Position numbers and translations under genes: made by a program. Below, piece by piece: positions 18,753 through 24,534 of a DNA stretch of 39,449 nucleotides; position 1 is the stretch's first letter; every line of letters begins with the position of its first letter. The stretch spans positions 35,204-74,652 of the forward strand of contig NZ_NVPR01000057.1 in the NCBI RefSeq assembly GCF_002551815.1, given 5' to 3'. The DNA is from Bacillus sp. AFS098217 (GTDB taxonomy: Bacteria; Bacillota; Bacilli; Bacillales; Bacillaceae_G). Below the pieces are notes generated by a model. That model had not been told where the DNA came from. It was given only the letters and a program-made list of their open reading frames with translations, and made no database searches.

Positions 18753-19514
18753 TTATTTTCTTAATTTAAATACAATGAAGTCCGCACAGTGTAAATCCTC
18801 TTCAAATTGCGGATACCTTTTTAGCATTTCTACAGAAGGAATCGGTTCAATAACATCTACCAAGGTAAACCCAACTCGGTGAATCGTCTTAAAATAGCTC
18901 GTCAATGTGCGATGATAAAATACAATTTTTTCATCGGAATCTATCGGAAACCTTTGATCATATACCCCTTCATAGAAATAACGCTGAACCTTCCAATATT
19001 GTTGATCGACTTGTTCATGTCGTATCCATCCACTATTTGGCGTAATAAAACAAGGATGAAGAATAGAAAAAATAAACGTACCACCTTGCTTTAAAAGCCG
19101 ATGCATCTCGCTTAATGCGGCCTCATAATTCTCTAAATCTTGAATAACCATATTTGAAACAATCATATCGTACTGTTCATCTGCTAAAAAATCGAGCTTC
19201 TCACAATTTCCCTGTTTGTATTCGATTGCTTCATCGCTTTTCGTTCTTTGTTTAGCAATTTCAATCATCTTTTCGGCATAATCAACAGCTGTCACAGTAG
19301 CACCTTGTTTGGCAAGGATCCTACTTAAATAACCTTCTCCACATCCAGCATCTAAAAGTTTTTTTCCTTTAACCTCTTCTATTAATGAAAAAATTGCAGG
19401 ATTTAACAATACCTCTCTATGAATACCACCATGCTCATCATAGCCTGCTGTAAAATGCTCTGCATGTTTGTTCCAACGCTTAATTGCTTCATCAGTCGTC
19501 ATTGTTCTTTCCAT
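18753..19514 (-). CDS. class I SAM-dependent methyltransferase
   Basis: A 253-residue enzyme of the Methyltransf_11/25 type. Motif I is LLDAGCGEGYLSRIL (about 54-68). Motif II acidic strand is TAVDYAEKMIEIAKQR (about 76-91). EQYDMIVSNMVIQDLENYEAALSEMHRLLKQGG (about 113-145) covers motifs III-IV. The substrate cannot be read from the sequence; small-molecule methylation is likely. AGAGGG lies 7 nt before the ATG. A perfect 12-bp palindrome is centred 31 nt upstream of the ATG. It leads a probable two-gene unit with the DUF6886-like gene. Confidence 0.88.
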   Translation of the reverse strand: MERTMTTDEAIKRWNKHAEHFTAGYDEHGGIHREVLLNPAIFSLIEEVKGKKLLDAGCGEGYLSRILAKQGATVTAVDYAEKMIEIAKQRTKSDEAIEYKQGNCEKLDFLADEQYDMIVSNMVIQDLENYEAALSEMHRLLKQGGTFIFSILHPCFITPNSGWIRHEQVDQQYWKVQRYFYEGVYDQRFPIDSDEKIVFYHRTLTSYFKTIHRVGFTLVDVIEPIPSVEMLKRYPQFEEDLHCADFIVFKLRK

Positions 19515-19539
19515 TGTACGCCCTCTTTTCTATATTGAT

Positions 19540-19551
19540 CGTAACGTTACG
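19540..19551. promoter_or_regulatory. perfect palindrome upstream of methyltransferase gene
   Basis: CGTAACGTTACG is a perfect 12-bp palindrome located 26-37 nt before the methyltransferase ATG, a usual place for an operator. TetR-type repressors often bind such sequences; the binder is unknown. Confidence 0.4.
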
Positions 19552-19665
19552 TTTCTTGTGCACACTCTTATTTTTTCATTTTCCCAAAAAAAGATATAGA
19601 CTTATAATTCAGTTTTTTATATCATGTAGATAGTGTCATGTCTTTTTTAATATAATATAAAATCA

Positions 19666-19700
19666 AGCCAGATATCCTTAGTTGGATTTCTGGCTTTTTT
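19666..19700 (+). terminator. orphan plus-strand terminator
   Basis: Arms AGCCAGATATCC / GGATTTCTGGCT (one mismatch) with a 6-nt loop are followed by a run of Ts. No plus-strand gene precedes it for more than 1.7 kb (the nearest is the GntR gene ending at 17904). It may end a small RNA starting in 19515-19660 or be a remnant. Confidence 0.6.
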
Positions 19701-19815
19701 AATTCTTAAAATATTAAGGCTTTCTGTTCAAAACAACAATTAAATTTGCCACCGCTTTTTTGTAACAAAAAAGACAAATTCCAAAAGAAAGATGGGTTGT
19801 GAGCAAAGAAAAGGT

Positions 19816-20145
19816 ATGGTATCCTTTTCATTATTCAGATGCATACAAGTTTTTAGACAACCGGACAATATTGTATATTTCAAAGAGTTATCATGCACGA
19901 TCATGAAAGCGTAATCAAAAAGTAAGATATTTTTGGTTCTTCATGAAAATGCTTCCTTTTATGCACCTGAATAATGAAAAGCATGGTATCTTTTTTCGTT
20001 ATTCAGGTGCATACAAGTTTTTAGATAAACAGACAATATTATATAGTTCAAAGAATTATTATGCATCACCATGAAAGCGTAATCAAAAAGCAAGATGTTT
20101 TTAGTTGTTTATGAAAACGTTTCCTTCTAAGCACCATAAGAAGGA
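19816..20145. repeat. tandem repeat, two copies of about 167 bp
   Basis: Copy 1 (19816-19982) and copy 2 (from 19983) align at roughly 80%, sharing for example TTATTCAG.TGCATACAAG, TTTTTAGA, GACAATATT and CATGAAAGCGTAATCAAAAA. Copy 1 is also closed by an inverted repeat: CTTTTCATTATTCAGATGCA near 19824 and TGCACCTGAATAATGAAAAG near 19961. The block lies just before the frameshifted small gene and the MFS gene. No coding content seen. Confidence 0.8.
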
Positions 20146-20155
20146 ACGAACAAAA

Positions 20156-20310
20156 ATGGGTACAACTGTGCACAAGGAATCCCCTATTAAACAAATGGTG
20201 TAGAAATTACTGAAACCATCCTTTTACAAAAGGATCAATTGGTAGTTAAAGGCCAGACAATCATGACTCAGGAAGACAATTCCCTGAATAACAAGAGGAG
20301 AGGAATATAG
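20156..20310 (+). pseudogene. probable frameshifted small gene upstream of MFS pump
   Basis: GAAGGAA precedes an ATG that opens MGTTVHKESPIKQMV and then meets TAG at 20201-20203. A second frame is open from 20191 to a TAG at 20308-20310 and reads TNGVEITETILLQKDQLVVK and GQTIMTQEDNSLNNKRRGI. Joining the two with one indel near 20188-20192 gives about 50 residues ending two nt before the MFS start. The coding-like composition of both parts and the tight junction suggest an ancestral gene co-translated with the pump. No family recognised; the first 15 codons alone could also be a leader peptide. Confidence 0.4.
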
Positions 20311-20312
20311 CT

Positions 20313-21701
20313 ATGTCTACAATAAATGCAGATGTAAGCATGAAGAAAACTCAGAAATATAATGCCAAGAAAGCAGTACCTGTTACCTTACTGTTATTTC
20401 TATTATGTTTAGTAATTGACAATTCGTTTAAGATTATTTCTGTTGATATGGCAAAAGATTTTAATATTTCAGCGACAACAGTTAGCTGGCAAGCAACCCT
20501 AGCTGGCCTTGTGATTGGAATTGGGGCGGTGGTTTATGCAGCTTTAGCGGATTCCATTAGTTTTAGAAAACTTTTTAGCGCTGGGATTATTTTAATCTGC
20601 GCTGGTTCCATCATGGGATATATTTTTCAACATTCGTTTTTACTAGTTGTTATTTCACGTATTGTCCAGACTGCTGGTTTAGCATCAGCTGAAACGTTAT
20701 ATGTAATATTTGTTACAAAGCATTTAGCTGCAGATGAACAAAAGAAATTTTTAGGATTAAGTACAAGTAGTTTTGCTCTTTCACAGCTTATCGGTGCATT
20801 AACTGGTGGTTATGTTTCAACATATTTCCATTGGACAACTCTATTTTTAATTTCTTTAGTAACACTTTTAACTCTTCCTTTTATTTTAAAATATCTTCCT
20901 AAGGAAGAAGCGCAAAACGGTCATGTAGATGTATTAGGATTATTCTTAGTTGGAGCCATTTCAGCGTCTCTACTACTATACATTACAGATTTCAATTGGA
21001 TGTACCTGATCTTGTTTATTGTTGCAATTGCCTTGTTCCTTACTTATATTAGCAAGAACTCAAAGGCTTTTATCGGTATATCCTTCTTTCAAAATAAACA
21101 GTTTATCTCATTGCTTGGAGTTGCTTTTGTAATCTACTCTGTACAGTTAGCATATATTTTCCTATTTCCATTCTTGCTTGAAAAGATTTATGGTTTGAAG
21201 CTAGATACAATTTCACTATTATTGATTCCAGGCTATGTAGCAGCTACTATAGTCGGGGCTCTTTCCGGAAAAGTTGCGAAGGTTATGGGAAGCAAGCAAT
21301 GTATTACAATCGCTATGTGCAGCATTATGCTCAGCTTACTATTAGGCGGATTCTTTATCAAAACTTCTGTTGTTGTATTCGTAATATCTATGGTTCTATT
21401 CTCTAGTTCATTTGCATTCATGTATGCACCATTACTTGATTCTTGCATTTGTACAATTGATAAAGAAAAAACAGGAACAGCAATCGGATTTTATAATTTA
21501 ACACTTAATGTCGCTATGTCAATCGGAATTGCCTATACAGCTGCAATGATGGACCATTCCGCAATGAAGAAAAATTTCCTAGGAATTATAAACAATGCGG
21601 ATGCTTCCATGTTTAGTAATATTCTATTCATTCTCGTACTCATTACCCTTTTCAGTTTATCTCTATACTGGGTATTAGTGGGACGAAAAGCAACAAAGTA
21701 G
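20313..21701 (+). CDS. MFS drug/proton antiporter, 14-helix DHA2 type (Tet(K)/Tet(L)-like architecture)
   Basis: A 462-residue transporter with about 14 hydrophobic segments. The first helix reads AVPVTLLLFLLCLVIDNSF. The loop 2-3 region is VVYAALADSISFRKLF, a variant of the MFS motif A. Motif C-like residues (FALSQLIGALTGGYVSTYFHW) in helix 5 indicate an antiporter. Size, helix number and the GHVDVLGLFL central loop match the Tet(K)/Tet(L) branch, but I see no basis for claiming tetracycline as substrate. GAGGAGAGG lies 8 nt before the ATG. It is alone on the plus strand, after a tandem repeat and a decayed small gene, and has its own terminator. Confidence 0.88.
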   Translation: MSTINADVSMKKTQKYNAKKAVPVTLLLFLLCLVIDNSFKIISVDMAKDFNISATTVSWQATLAGLVIGIGAVVYAALADSISFRKLFSAGIILICAGSIMGYIFQHSFLLVVISRIVQTAGLASAETLYVIFVTKHLAADEQKKFLGLSTSSFALSQLIGALTGGYVSTYFHWTTLFLISLVTLLTLPFILKYLPKEEAQNGHVDVLGLFLVGAISASLLLYITDFNWMYLILFIVAIALFLTYISKNSKAFIGISFFQNKQFISLLGVAFVIYSVQLAYIFLFPFLLEKIYGLKLDTISLLLIPGYVAATIVGALSGKVAKVMGSKQCITIAMCSIMLSLLLGGFFIKTSVVVFVISMVLFSSSFAFMYAPLLDSCICTIDKEKTGTAIGFYNLTLNVAMSIGIAYTAAMMDHSAMKKNFLGIINNADASMFSNILFILVLITLFSLSLYWVLVGRKATK

Positions 21702-21735
21702 GTTTATAAAAACTTTAAAATGATTATTTCATATT

Positions 21736-21771
21736 AGAACCCTAAGACCAAAAGTTTAGGGTTCTTTTTTT
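21736..21771 (+). terminator. terminator after MFS gene
   Basis: Perfect arms AGAACCCTAA / TTAGGGTTCT followed by TTTTTTT. Confidence 0.9.
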
Positions 21772-21813
21772 ATTAAATGAAACATCAAACACTCCTGTTT
21801 TTTAGTCACAAAA

Positions 21814-21839
21814 AACTCCTAAATTATATTTAGGAAGTT
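21814..21839 (-). terminator. second minus-strand terminator beyond the tRNA unit
   Basis: On the minus strand AACTTCCTAAA / TTTAGGAGTT is followed by TTTTTGTG. It lies about 65 nt beyond the first tRNA-operon terminator and may be a backup, or end an unrecognised transcript. Confidence 0.6.
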
Positions 21840-21900
21840 GATTTTTGTTGATGATTTTTTAAGTGATTTCTTCAAAGGTAGAATCTTTTTAGTATTACCT

Positions 21901-21941
21901 AAAACGAAAAAACCGTTAAGTTCATTACGAACTTAACGGTT
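21901..21941 (-). terminator. displaced terminator of the tRNA-Gly/tRNA-Arg operon
   Basis: Perfect 13-bp arms AACCGTTAAGTTC / GAACTTAACGGTT are followed on the minus strand by TTTTCGTTTT. It begins 9 nt after the tRNA-Arg 3'-end duplicate at 21950, the distance expected for the original operon terminator before the 2-kb insert arrived. Confidence 0.85.
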
Positions 21942-21949
21942 TCAAAGTA

Positions 21950-21975
21950 CGTCCCAGGAGAGATTCGAACTCCCG
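21950..21975. repeat. attachment-site repeat, distal (duplicate tRNA-Arg 3' end)
   Basis: 26 bp identical to 23996-24021: the T-arm (TTCGAAT loop), the 3' acceptor strand CTGGGAC and the discriminator base of tRNA-Arg. The rest of the tRNA is absent here, so this is the displaced half of an attachment site. Confidence 0.9.
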
Positions 21976-22037
21976 TTCCGTCATTTACCTACGATATATA
22001 AACGACTCTTTCATCGTTTGCTGAACGTTCATTTGGG

Positions 22038-22051
22038 CGGTCAACTGACCG
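22038..22051. promoter_or_regulatory. operator-like palindrome downstream of the element promoter
   Basis: CGGTCA-AC-TGACCG is a perfect inverted repeat 16 nt beyond the -10 box of the outward promoter, so a bound repressor would block early elongation. The RHH protein encoded next to it is the obvious candidate binder (inference). Confidence 0.5.
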
Positions 22052-22066
22052 TCTTTGTTAATTACT

Positions 22067-22096
22067 ATTATACGCTATATAGCAGTTCTACGTCAA
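22067..22096 (-). promoter_or_regulatory. strong outward-facing promoter at the element end
   Basis: On the minus strand a -35 TTGACG and a consensus -10 TATAAT are 18 nt apart. Transcription would leave the element through the distal attachment repeat and stop at the terminator at 21901-21941. In a circular form the same promoter would face the element's four-gene operon. Confidence 0.7.
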
Positions 22097-22224
22097 CGTT
22101 GAAAGCCCTCTTATTCTACCGATTATCTATCGACAATTTTGACGCATTTAAAATACCTACCACTAAAGAAAAGATAATCGCCTTAAAATACAAATCTCGG
22201 CGTACCTTTCCGCACTTATAACCG

Positions 22225-22255
22225 AAAAAAAGACGTAGATAATGAAATCCACGCC
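22225..22255 (-). terminator. terminator after the element operon
   Basis: Arms GGCGTGGAT / ATCTACGTC (two G-T pairs) followed on the minus strand by TTTTTTT, 11 nt after the stop of the 179-residue gene. Confidence 0.8.
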
Positions 22256-22266
22256 CCCTCTCGCAA

Positions 22267-22806
22267 CTATTGCGCCTTATATTTCTCAAAGAATTCACAA
22301 AGCGCAATCTCTACGATCTCATCACGATTCAACCGATGCTTATCTTCAAAGCCGTCTAACCTTGCGCATATCTCCTTGTCGAGATTAACTGTTCGGCTCG
22401 CCTTTTCTTGCGCGCCACTTTCTCCAATACGCATATACAACGAATGAATCGGATTAGTATTCTTCTGCGCCGAAATCTTTTCCTTTTGTTGCATGATCGC
22501 ATTAACTGCGTTTTTAGTCGTACCCCATTCGTTAATTACCATTCGTAGTGCATTGACTTCATTTTTTGTAAGAACATTATTTGGCGTTTCCGCTTTCGCA
22601 TCATTGGTGTCCACTATAAACTCTCCGATATCCGCCTTCAAAGGTGGCTCACCCGTAGACTTAAAATGCCAACCTAAACCGCGTTTATATTCGTAACCAG
22701 CTGCTTTCAGTGCTTTCGATAACTTCTTATGACTTATCCCGATCTGTTTCGCTACTATTAATATTCTATTATTTTCTAATTCGTTTAATATGGATTCTAA
22801 ATTCAT
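22267..22806 (-). CDS. element protein with C-terminal ribbon-helix-helix domain
   Basis: A 179-residue protein. The N-terminal part (LESILNELENNRILIVAKQIGISHKKLSKALKAAG, about 3-36) resembles a helix-turn-helix followed by a YEYKRGLGWHFK segment. The middle (about 65-115) is variable. The C-terminus (RTVNLDKEICARLDGFEDKHRLNRDEIVEIALCEFFEKY, about 139-177) has the strand-helix-helix pattern of RHH/MetJ-Arc DNA-binding domains. This combination is typical of phage and plasmid regulators. It may be the element's repressor or partition-like factor. Last gene of the operon, followed by a terminator. Confidence 0.65.
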   Translation of the reverse strand: MNLESILNELENNRILIVAKQIGISHKKLSKALKAAGYEYKRGLGWHFKSTGEPPLKADIGEFIVDTNDAKAETPNNVLTKNEVNALRMVINEWGTTKNAVNAIMQQKEKISAQKNTNPIHSLYMRIGESGAQEKASRTVNLDKEICARLDGFEDKHRLNRDEIVEIALCEFFEKYKAQ

Positions 22807-22928
22807 CTTTATTCCTCTTTCGTTTTAGTCTCCCTTCCTATTATAACGTTTCGTAAATTGCGAAATAAACATAAATGCATAATTTCATATAAAAAAGAAA
22901 GGCGAGGTGATCCCCGCCCATTTCCGCA

Positions 22929-23129
22929 CTATTTTATATATTTTGATCGCAGTCTTAGTATATCTTCCTCTTCGCGAATGCCTGCCGATCCCTTCCTCAC
23001 ATTTTTTACGACAGTCCAATTCGGATTAGTTTCATCACCGATGTTCTGTACTGTAAAGTTGCCGTCACCATATTTTCGGTGACCTTCTGCCAATTTCTCC
23101 GTTAAATCATTCTCTTTTGATCTTGCCAT
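22929..23129 (-). CDS. small element protein, unknown
   Basis: A 66-residue charged protein (MARSKENDLTEKLAEGHRKY at the N-terminus, EEEDILRLRSKYIK at the C-terminus) with no recognised family. The ATG follows AAAGGGAGATGG at a suitable distance. It lies 33 nt after the connector-like gene, in the same direction; 122 nt then separate it from the RHH gene. Confidence 0.55.
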   Translation of the reverse strand: MARSKENDLTEKLAEGHRKYGDGNFTVQNIGDETNPNWTVVKNVRKGSAGIREEEDILRLRSKYIK

Positions 23130-23162
23130 CTTTGCGCCATCTCCCTTTTTTATACAACCTTC

Positions 23163-23624
23163 TTAAACTGTCCAACCAATCACACGTCCAGTCAATTGGA
23201 GATCCTCGCTTTCCGCTTCGATTAATTGTAACACACTGTCGGGGATAAGTTCCGATAACGGCTGCCAAATCGCACTAGAAACGTTATTTTCTTTGAATGC
23301 GAATGAGCCGACGCCAGTTACGCTAAACGATGCGATCCCTTGCTGCTGCATTTTGTTTGTATCGTTATAAACGATTGCTAAGTATGCGCTGCATTCGTAG
23401 ATAGCATTATCAGGGATAACGTTACCTTTGAATTGATTATGTAGCGTCCGATCAGCTGAGTTCATCAATCGTACTTTCTTTTGATCGTCTGTTTCGTGCC
23501 ATTCCTCGTTGCTGATCACGTATGTATCGATATGCTTATTAGCTTCTTCGATCCGATCTGCGTAATTTTCCACACTATCACTGCCTTCTGTCGATATGTA
23601 GGGAAGCCGTAACAGTTTCGCCAT
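23163..23624 (-). CDS. phage head-tail connector/DnaT-like protein
   Basis: A 153-residue protein. The first half (PYISTEGSDSVENYADRIEEANKHI, then LMNSADRTLHNQFKGNVIPDNAIYECSAYLAI) has the helical 'Y-A-x-x-x-x-A, add-up-to-A-x-R-x-L' pattern of small phage proteins placed between major capsid and tail genes and sometimes called DnaT-like or gp6-like. The second half (about 105-153) is not recognised. Presence of a possible virion-assembly gene without other structural genes fits either a relic or a satellite that alters a helper's particles. The call is tentative. Confidence 0.4.
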   Translation of the reverse strand: MAKLLRLPYISTEGSDSVENYADRIEEANKHIDTYVISNEEWHETDDQKKVRLMNSADRTLHNQFKGNVIPDNAIYECSAYLAIVYNDTNKMQQQGIASFSVTGVGSFAFKENNVSSAIWQPLSELIPDSVLQLIEAESEDLQLTGRVIGWTV

Positions 23625-23641
23625 GACCTTCCTAACGTTTA

Positions 23642-23884
23642 TTACTTATTAATCTCAACCGTGTGCGTACCATCCGCCGAGAATTTGACAGTAATACCAT
23701 TGCCATATCGCTTGTTTAATGCGCACATTTGACGTACAACTATTTCGATTGCTTTGTCGATTGTTAAATTAAATGTATAACGACCCCCTGCGGTCTCTTT
23801 CTTCCGTGGATCACTTTTCAATCTATCGCTAAAAATATTCGATAAGTCTTCGCTAATCGTTAAAGAATCACGTCTTTTTGACAT
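23642..23884 (-). CDS. small element protein, unknown
   Basis: An 80-residue protein, MSKRRDSLTISEDLSNIFSD at the N-terminus and KFSADGTHTVEINK at the C-terminus. The middle (TFNLTIDKAIEIVVRQMCALNKRYGNGI) is predicted helical. No family recognised. It is the first gene after the tRNA-Arg, 17 nt before the connector-like gene. Its AGGGGG site is rather far (about 13 nt) from the ATG. Confidence 0.5.
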   Translation of the reverse strand: MSKRRDSLTISEDLSNIFSDRLKSDPRKKETAGGRYTFNLTIDKAIEIVVRQMCALNKRYGNGITVKFSADGTHTVEINK

Positions 23885-23952
23885 AAAAAAATAAGCCCCC
23901 TAACTCGTTAGCGACCGCACATTGTACGATTCAACTTACGAATTAGAGAGCT

Positions 23953-23982
23953 TATATATTGCGGACTTTGACGTCACCGCAA
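23953..23982 (-). promoter_or_regulatory. candidate promoter of the element operon
   Basis: On the minus strand TTGCGG and TATATA are 18 nt apart, upstream of the 80-residue gene. The spacer contains the palindrome TGACGTCA and the region is framed by GCGG/CCGC, suggesting an operator. Strength is doubtful because of the poor -35. Confidence 0.35.
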
Positions 23983-23995
23983 AAGGTTTTCTTAG

Positions 23996-24021
23996 CGTCC
24001 CAGGAGAGATTCGAACTCCCG
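23996..24021. repeat. attachment-site repeat, proximal (inside tRNA-Arg)
   Basis: The 26 bp identical to 21950-21975; here it forms the functional 3' end of tRNA-Arg, so the insert restored the gene. Confidence 0.9.
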
Positions 24022-24034
24022 ACCGACGGCTTAG

Positions 24035-24321
24035 CTTACCACCATAGCTTTCGCTACCAGTAATTACTGTTTGTAGTCTGGACTATATCTTCACCATTTC
24101 AGGTGCGACACGTGTAGTCTCTACGGAACCTCACGATGATTTTCATCATACTTCAGAGTCTTTACCATTAAGATTTTCTTAATCATTCAAAACTCCTTAA
24201 TCTCCTCAAGGAAGATCGTAAGTTTCCTCGGTATTACCATCAGCCGTACTGTTAAGGCTTCACCGATATAGTGTCGTCCACTCTATAGGTTCTTGTTTCC
24301 CTATAAAGGCTCCTATTCTTG
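24035..24321 (-). other. group I self-splicing intron (287 nt) in tRNA-Arg
   Basis: Core helices seen on the minus strand: P2 CTTTATAGG/CCTATAGAG, P3 CGACAC/GTGTCG, P4 TCGGT/ACCGA with J4/5 GAA, P5 AGCC/GGCT, P7 GACTA/TAGTC within the hallmark AAGATATAGTCC, P8 CACC/GGTG, and a P9-type TAGC-GAAA-GCTA hairpin. The 5' exon ends in U and the intron ends in G, as the class requires. My P1 (exon GGCCTT with intron GGAGCC) has one C-A mismatch and a U-G at the splice site. No endonuclease frame is inside. P3 is followed directly by P8, so a P7.1/P7.2 insertion is absent. Confidence 0.92.
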
Positions 24322-24357
24322 AAGGCCGTTGCTCTATCCTGCTGAGCTACTGGGACA

Positions 24358-24431
24358 TGGAGCGGGTGAAGAGAATCGAACTCTCGACCAGAGCTTGGAA
24401 GGCTCTTGTTTTACCACTAAACTACACCCGC
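24358..24431 (-). tRNA. tRNA-Gly(UCC)
   Basis: A 74-nt gene including encoded CCA. Acceptor GCGGGTG/CACCCGC, D-stem GTTT/AAAC, anticodon stem AGAGC/GCTCT with loop CTTCCAA (anticodon TCC), and T-arm GAGAG-TTCGATT-CTCTT. It is the first gene of the operon and is followed after 1 nt by tRNA-Arg. Confidence 0.96.
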
Positions 24432-24468
24432 ATATTTAATTTTTTCTGATGTCTTATCGACAATGTTT

Positions 24469-24497
24469 ATTATATTTGTATGCGCAGATAAAGTCAA
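24469..24497 (-). promoter_or_regulatory. sigma-A promoter of the tRNA-Gly/tRNA-Arg operon
   Basis: On the minus strand TTGACT and TATAAT are exactly 17 nt apart, about 38 nt upstream of the mature 5' end of tRNA-Gly. Transcription would continue through the intron-bearing tRNA-Arg and, since the insert displaced the original terminator, into the element genes. Confidence 0.88.
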
Positions 24498-24510
24498 TAC
24501 TTTTTTAAAA

Positions 24511-24534
24511 AGAGGATAAATTTTCTTATCCTCT
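24511..24534 (-). terminator. terminator after ysnB
   Basis: Arms AGAGGATAA / TTATCCTCT on the minus strand, followed by TTTTTAAAAAAG; the ysnB stop codon is within the stem. Confidence 0.8.

Larger units (their letters stand above)
21976..22224. other. non-coding end of the inserted element
   Basis: About 250 nt without a credible gene. It carries an outward-facing promoter (22067-22096), an operator-like palindrome (22038-22051) and two further short palindromes, GAACGTTC at 22023-22030 and CAACGTTG near 22094. A 15-codon frame starting with ATGAACGTT has no ribosome-binding site. Confidence 0.5.
21950..24021 (-). mobile_element. 2.05-kb integrase-less element in the tRNA-Arg gene
   Basis: The segment 21976-23995 is bounded by a 26-bp direct repeat of the tRNA-Arg 3' end, the standard footprint of tyrosine-recombinase integration. 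It encodes four small minus-strand genes (80, 153, 66 and 179 residues). One looks like a phage head-tail connector/DnaT-like protein and one has an RHH domain. No recombinase, replication or lysis gene is present. CG dinucleotides look more frequent than in the neighbouring chromosome. It could be a prophage relic or a minimal satellite mobilised by a helper. Confidence 0.8.
23996..24356 (-). tRNA. tRNA-Arg(UCU), interrupted by a group I intron
   Basis: Exon 1 (24322-24356) starts GTCCCAGTAGCTCAGCAGGA and ends ACGGCCTT. Exon 2 (23996-24034) starts CTAAGCCGTCGG and ends CTCTCCTGGGACG. Joined, the 74-nt tRNA has a 7-bp acceptor stem (GTCCCAG/CTGGGAC), D-stem GCTC/GAGC, anticodon stem ACGGC/GCCGT with loop CTTCTAA (anticodon TCT), and T-arm GGGAG-TTCGAAT-CTCTC. 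CCA is not encoded. It lies 1 nt after tRNA-Gly. The intron splits the anticodon after its first base (U34). Confidence 0.93.

Noticed and set aside
19816-20145. CRISPR-like array
   Set aside because: Only two long, imperfect tandem units with no short repeat/spacer structure and no cas genes in the window.
22018-22221. 67-codon plus-strand open frame at the end of the inserted element
   Set aside because: It has no ribosome-binding site, runs over the outward promoter and operator palindrome, and its composition is not coding-like.
24035-24321. Reading the interrupted tRNA-Arg as a pseudogene broken by an insertion
   Set aside because: Both exons join to a perfect cloverleaf and the insert has a complete group I core, so a spliced functional tRNA is the better reading.
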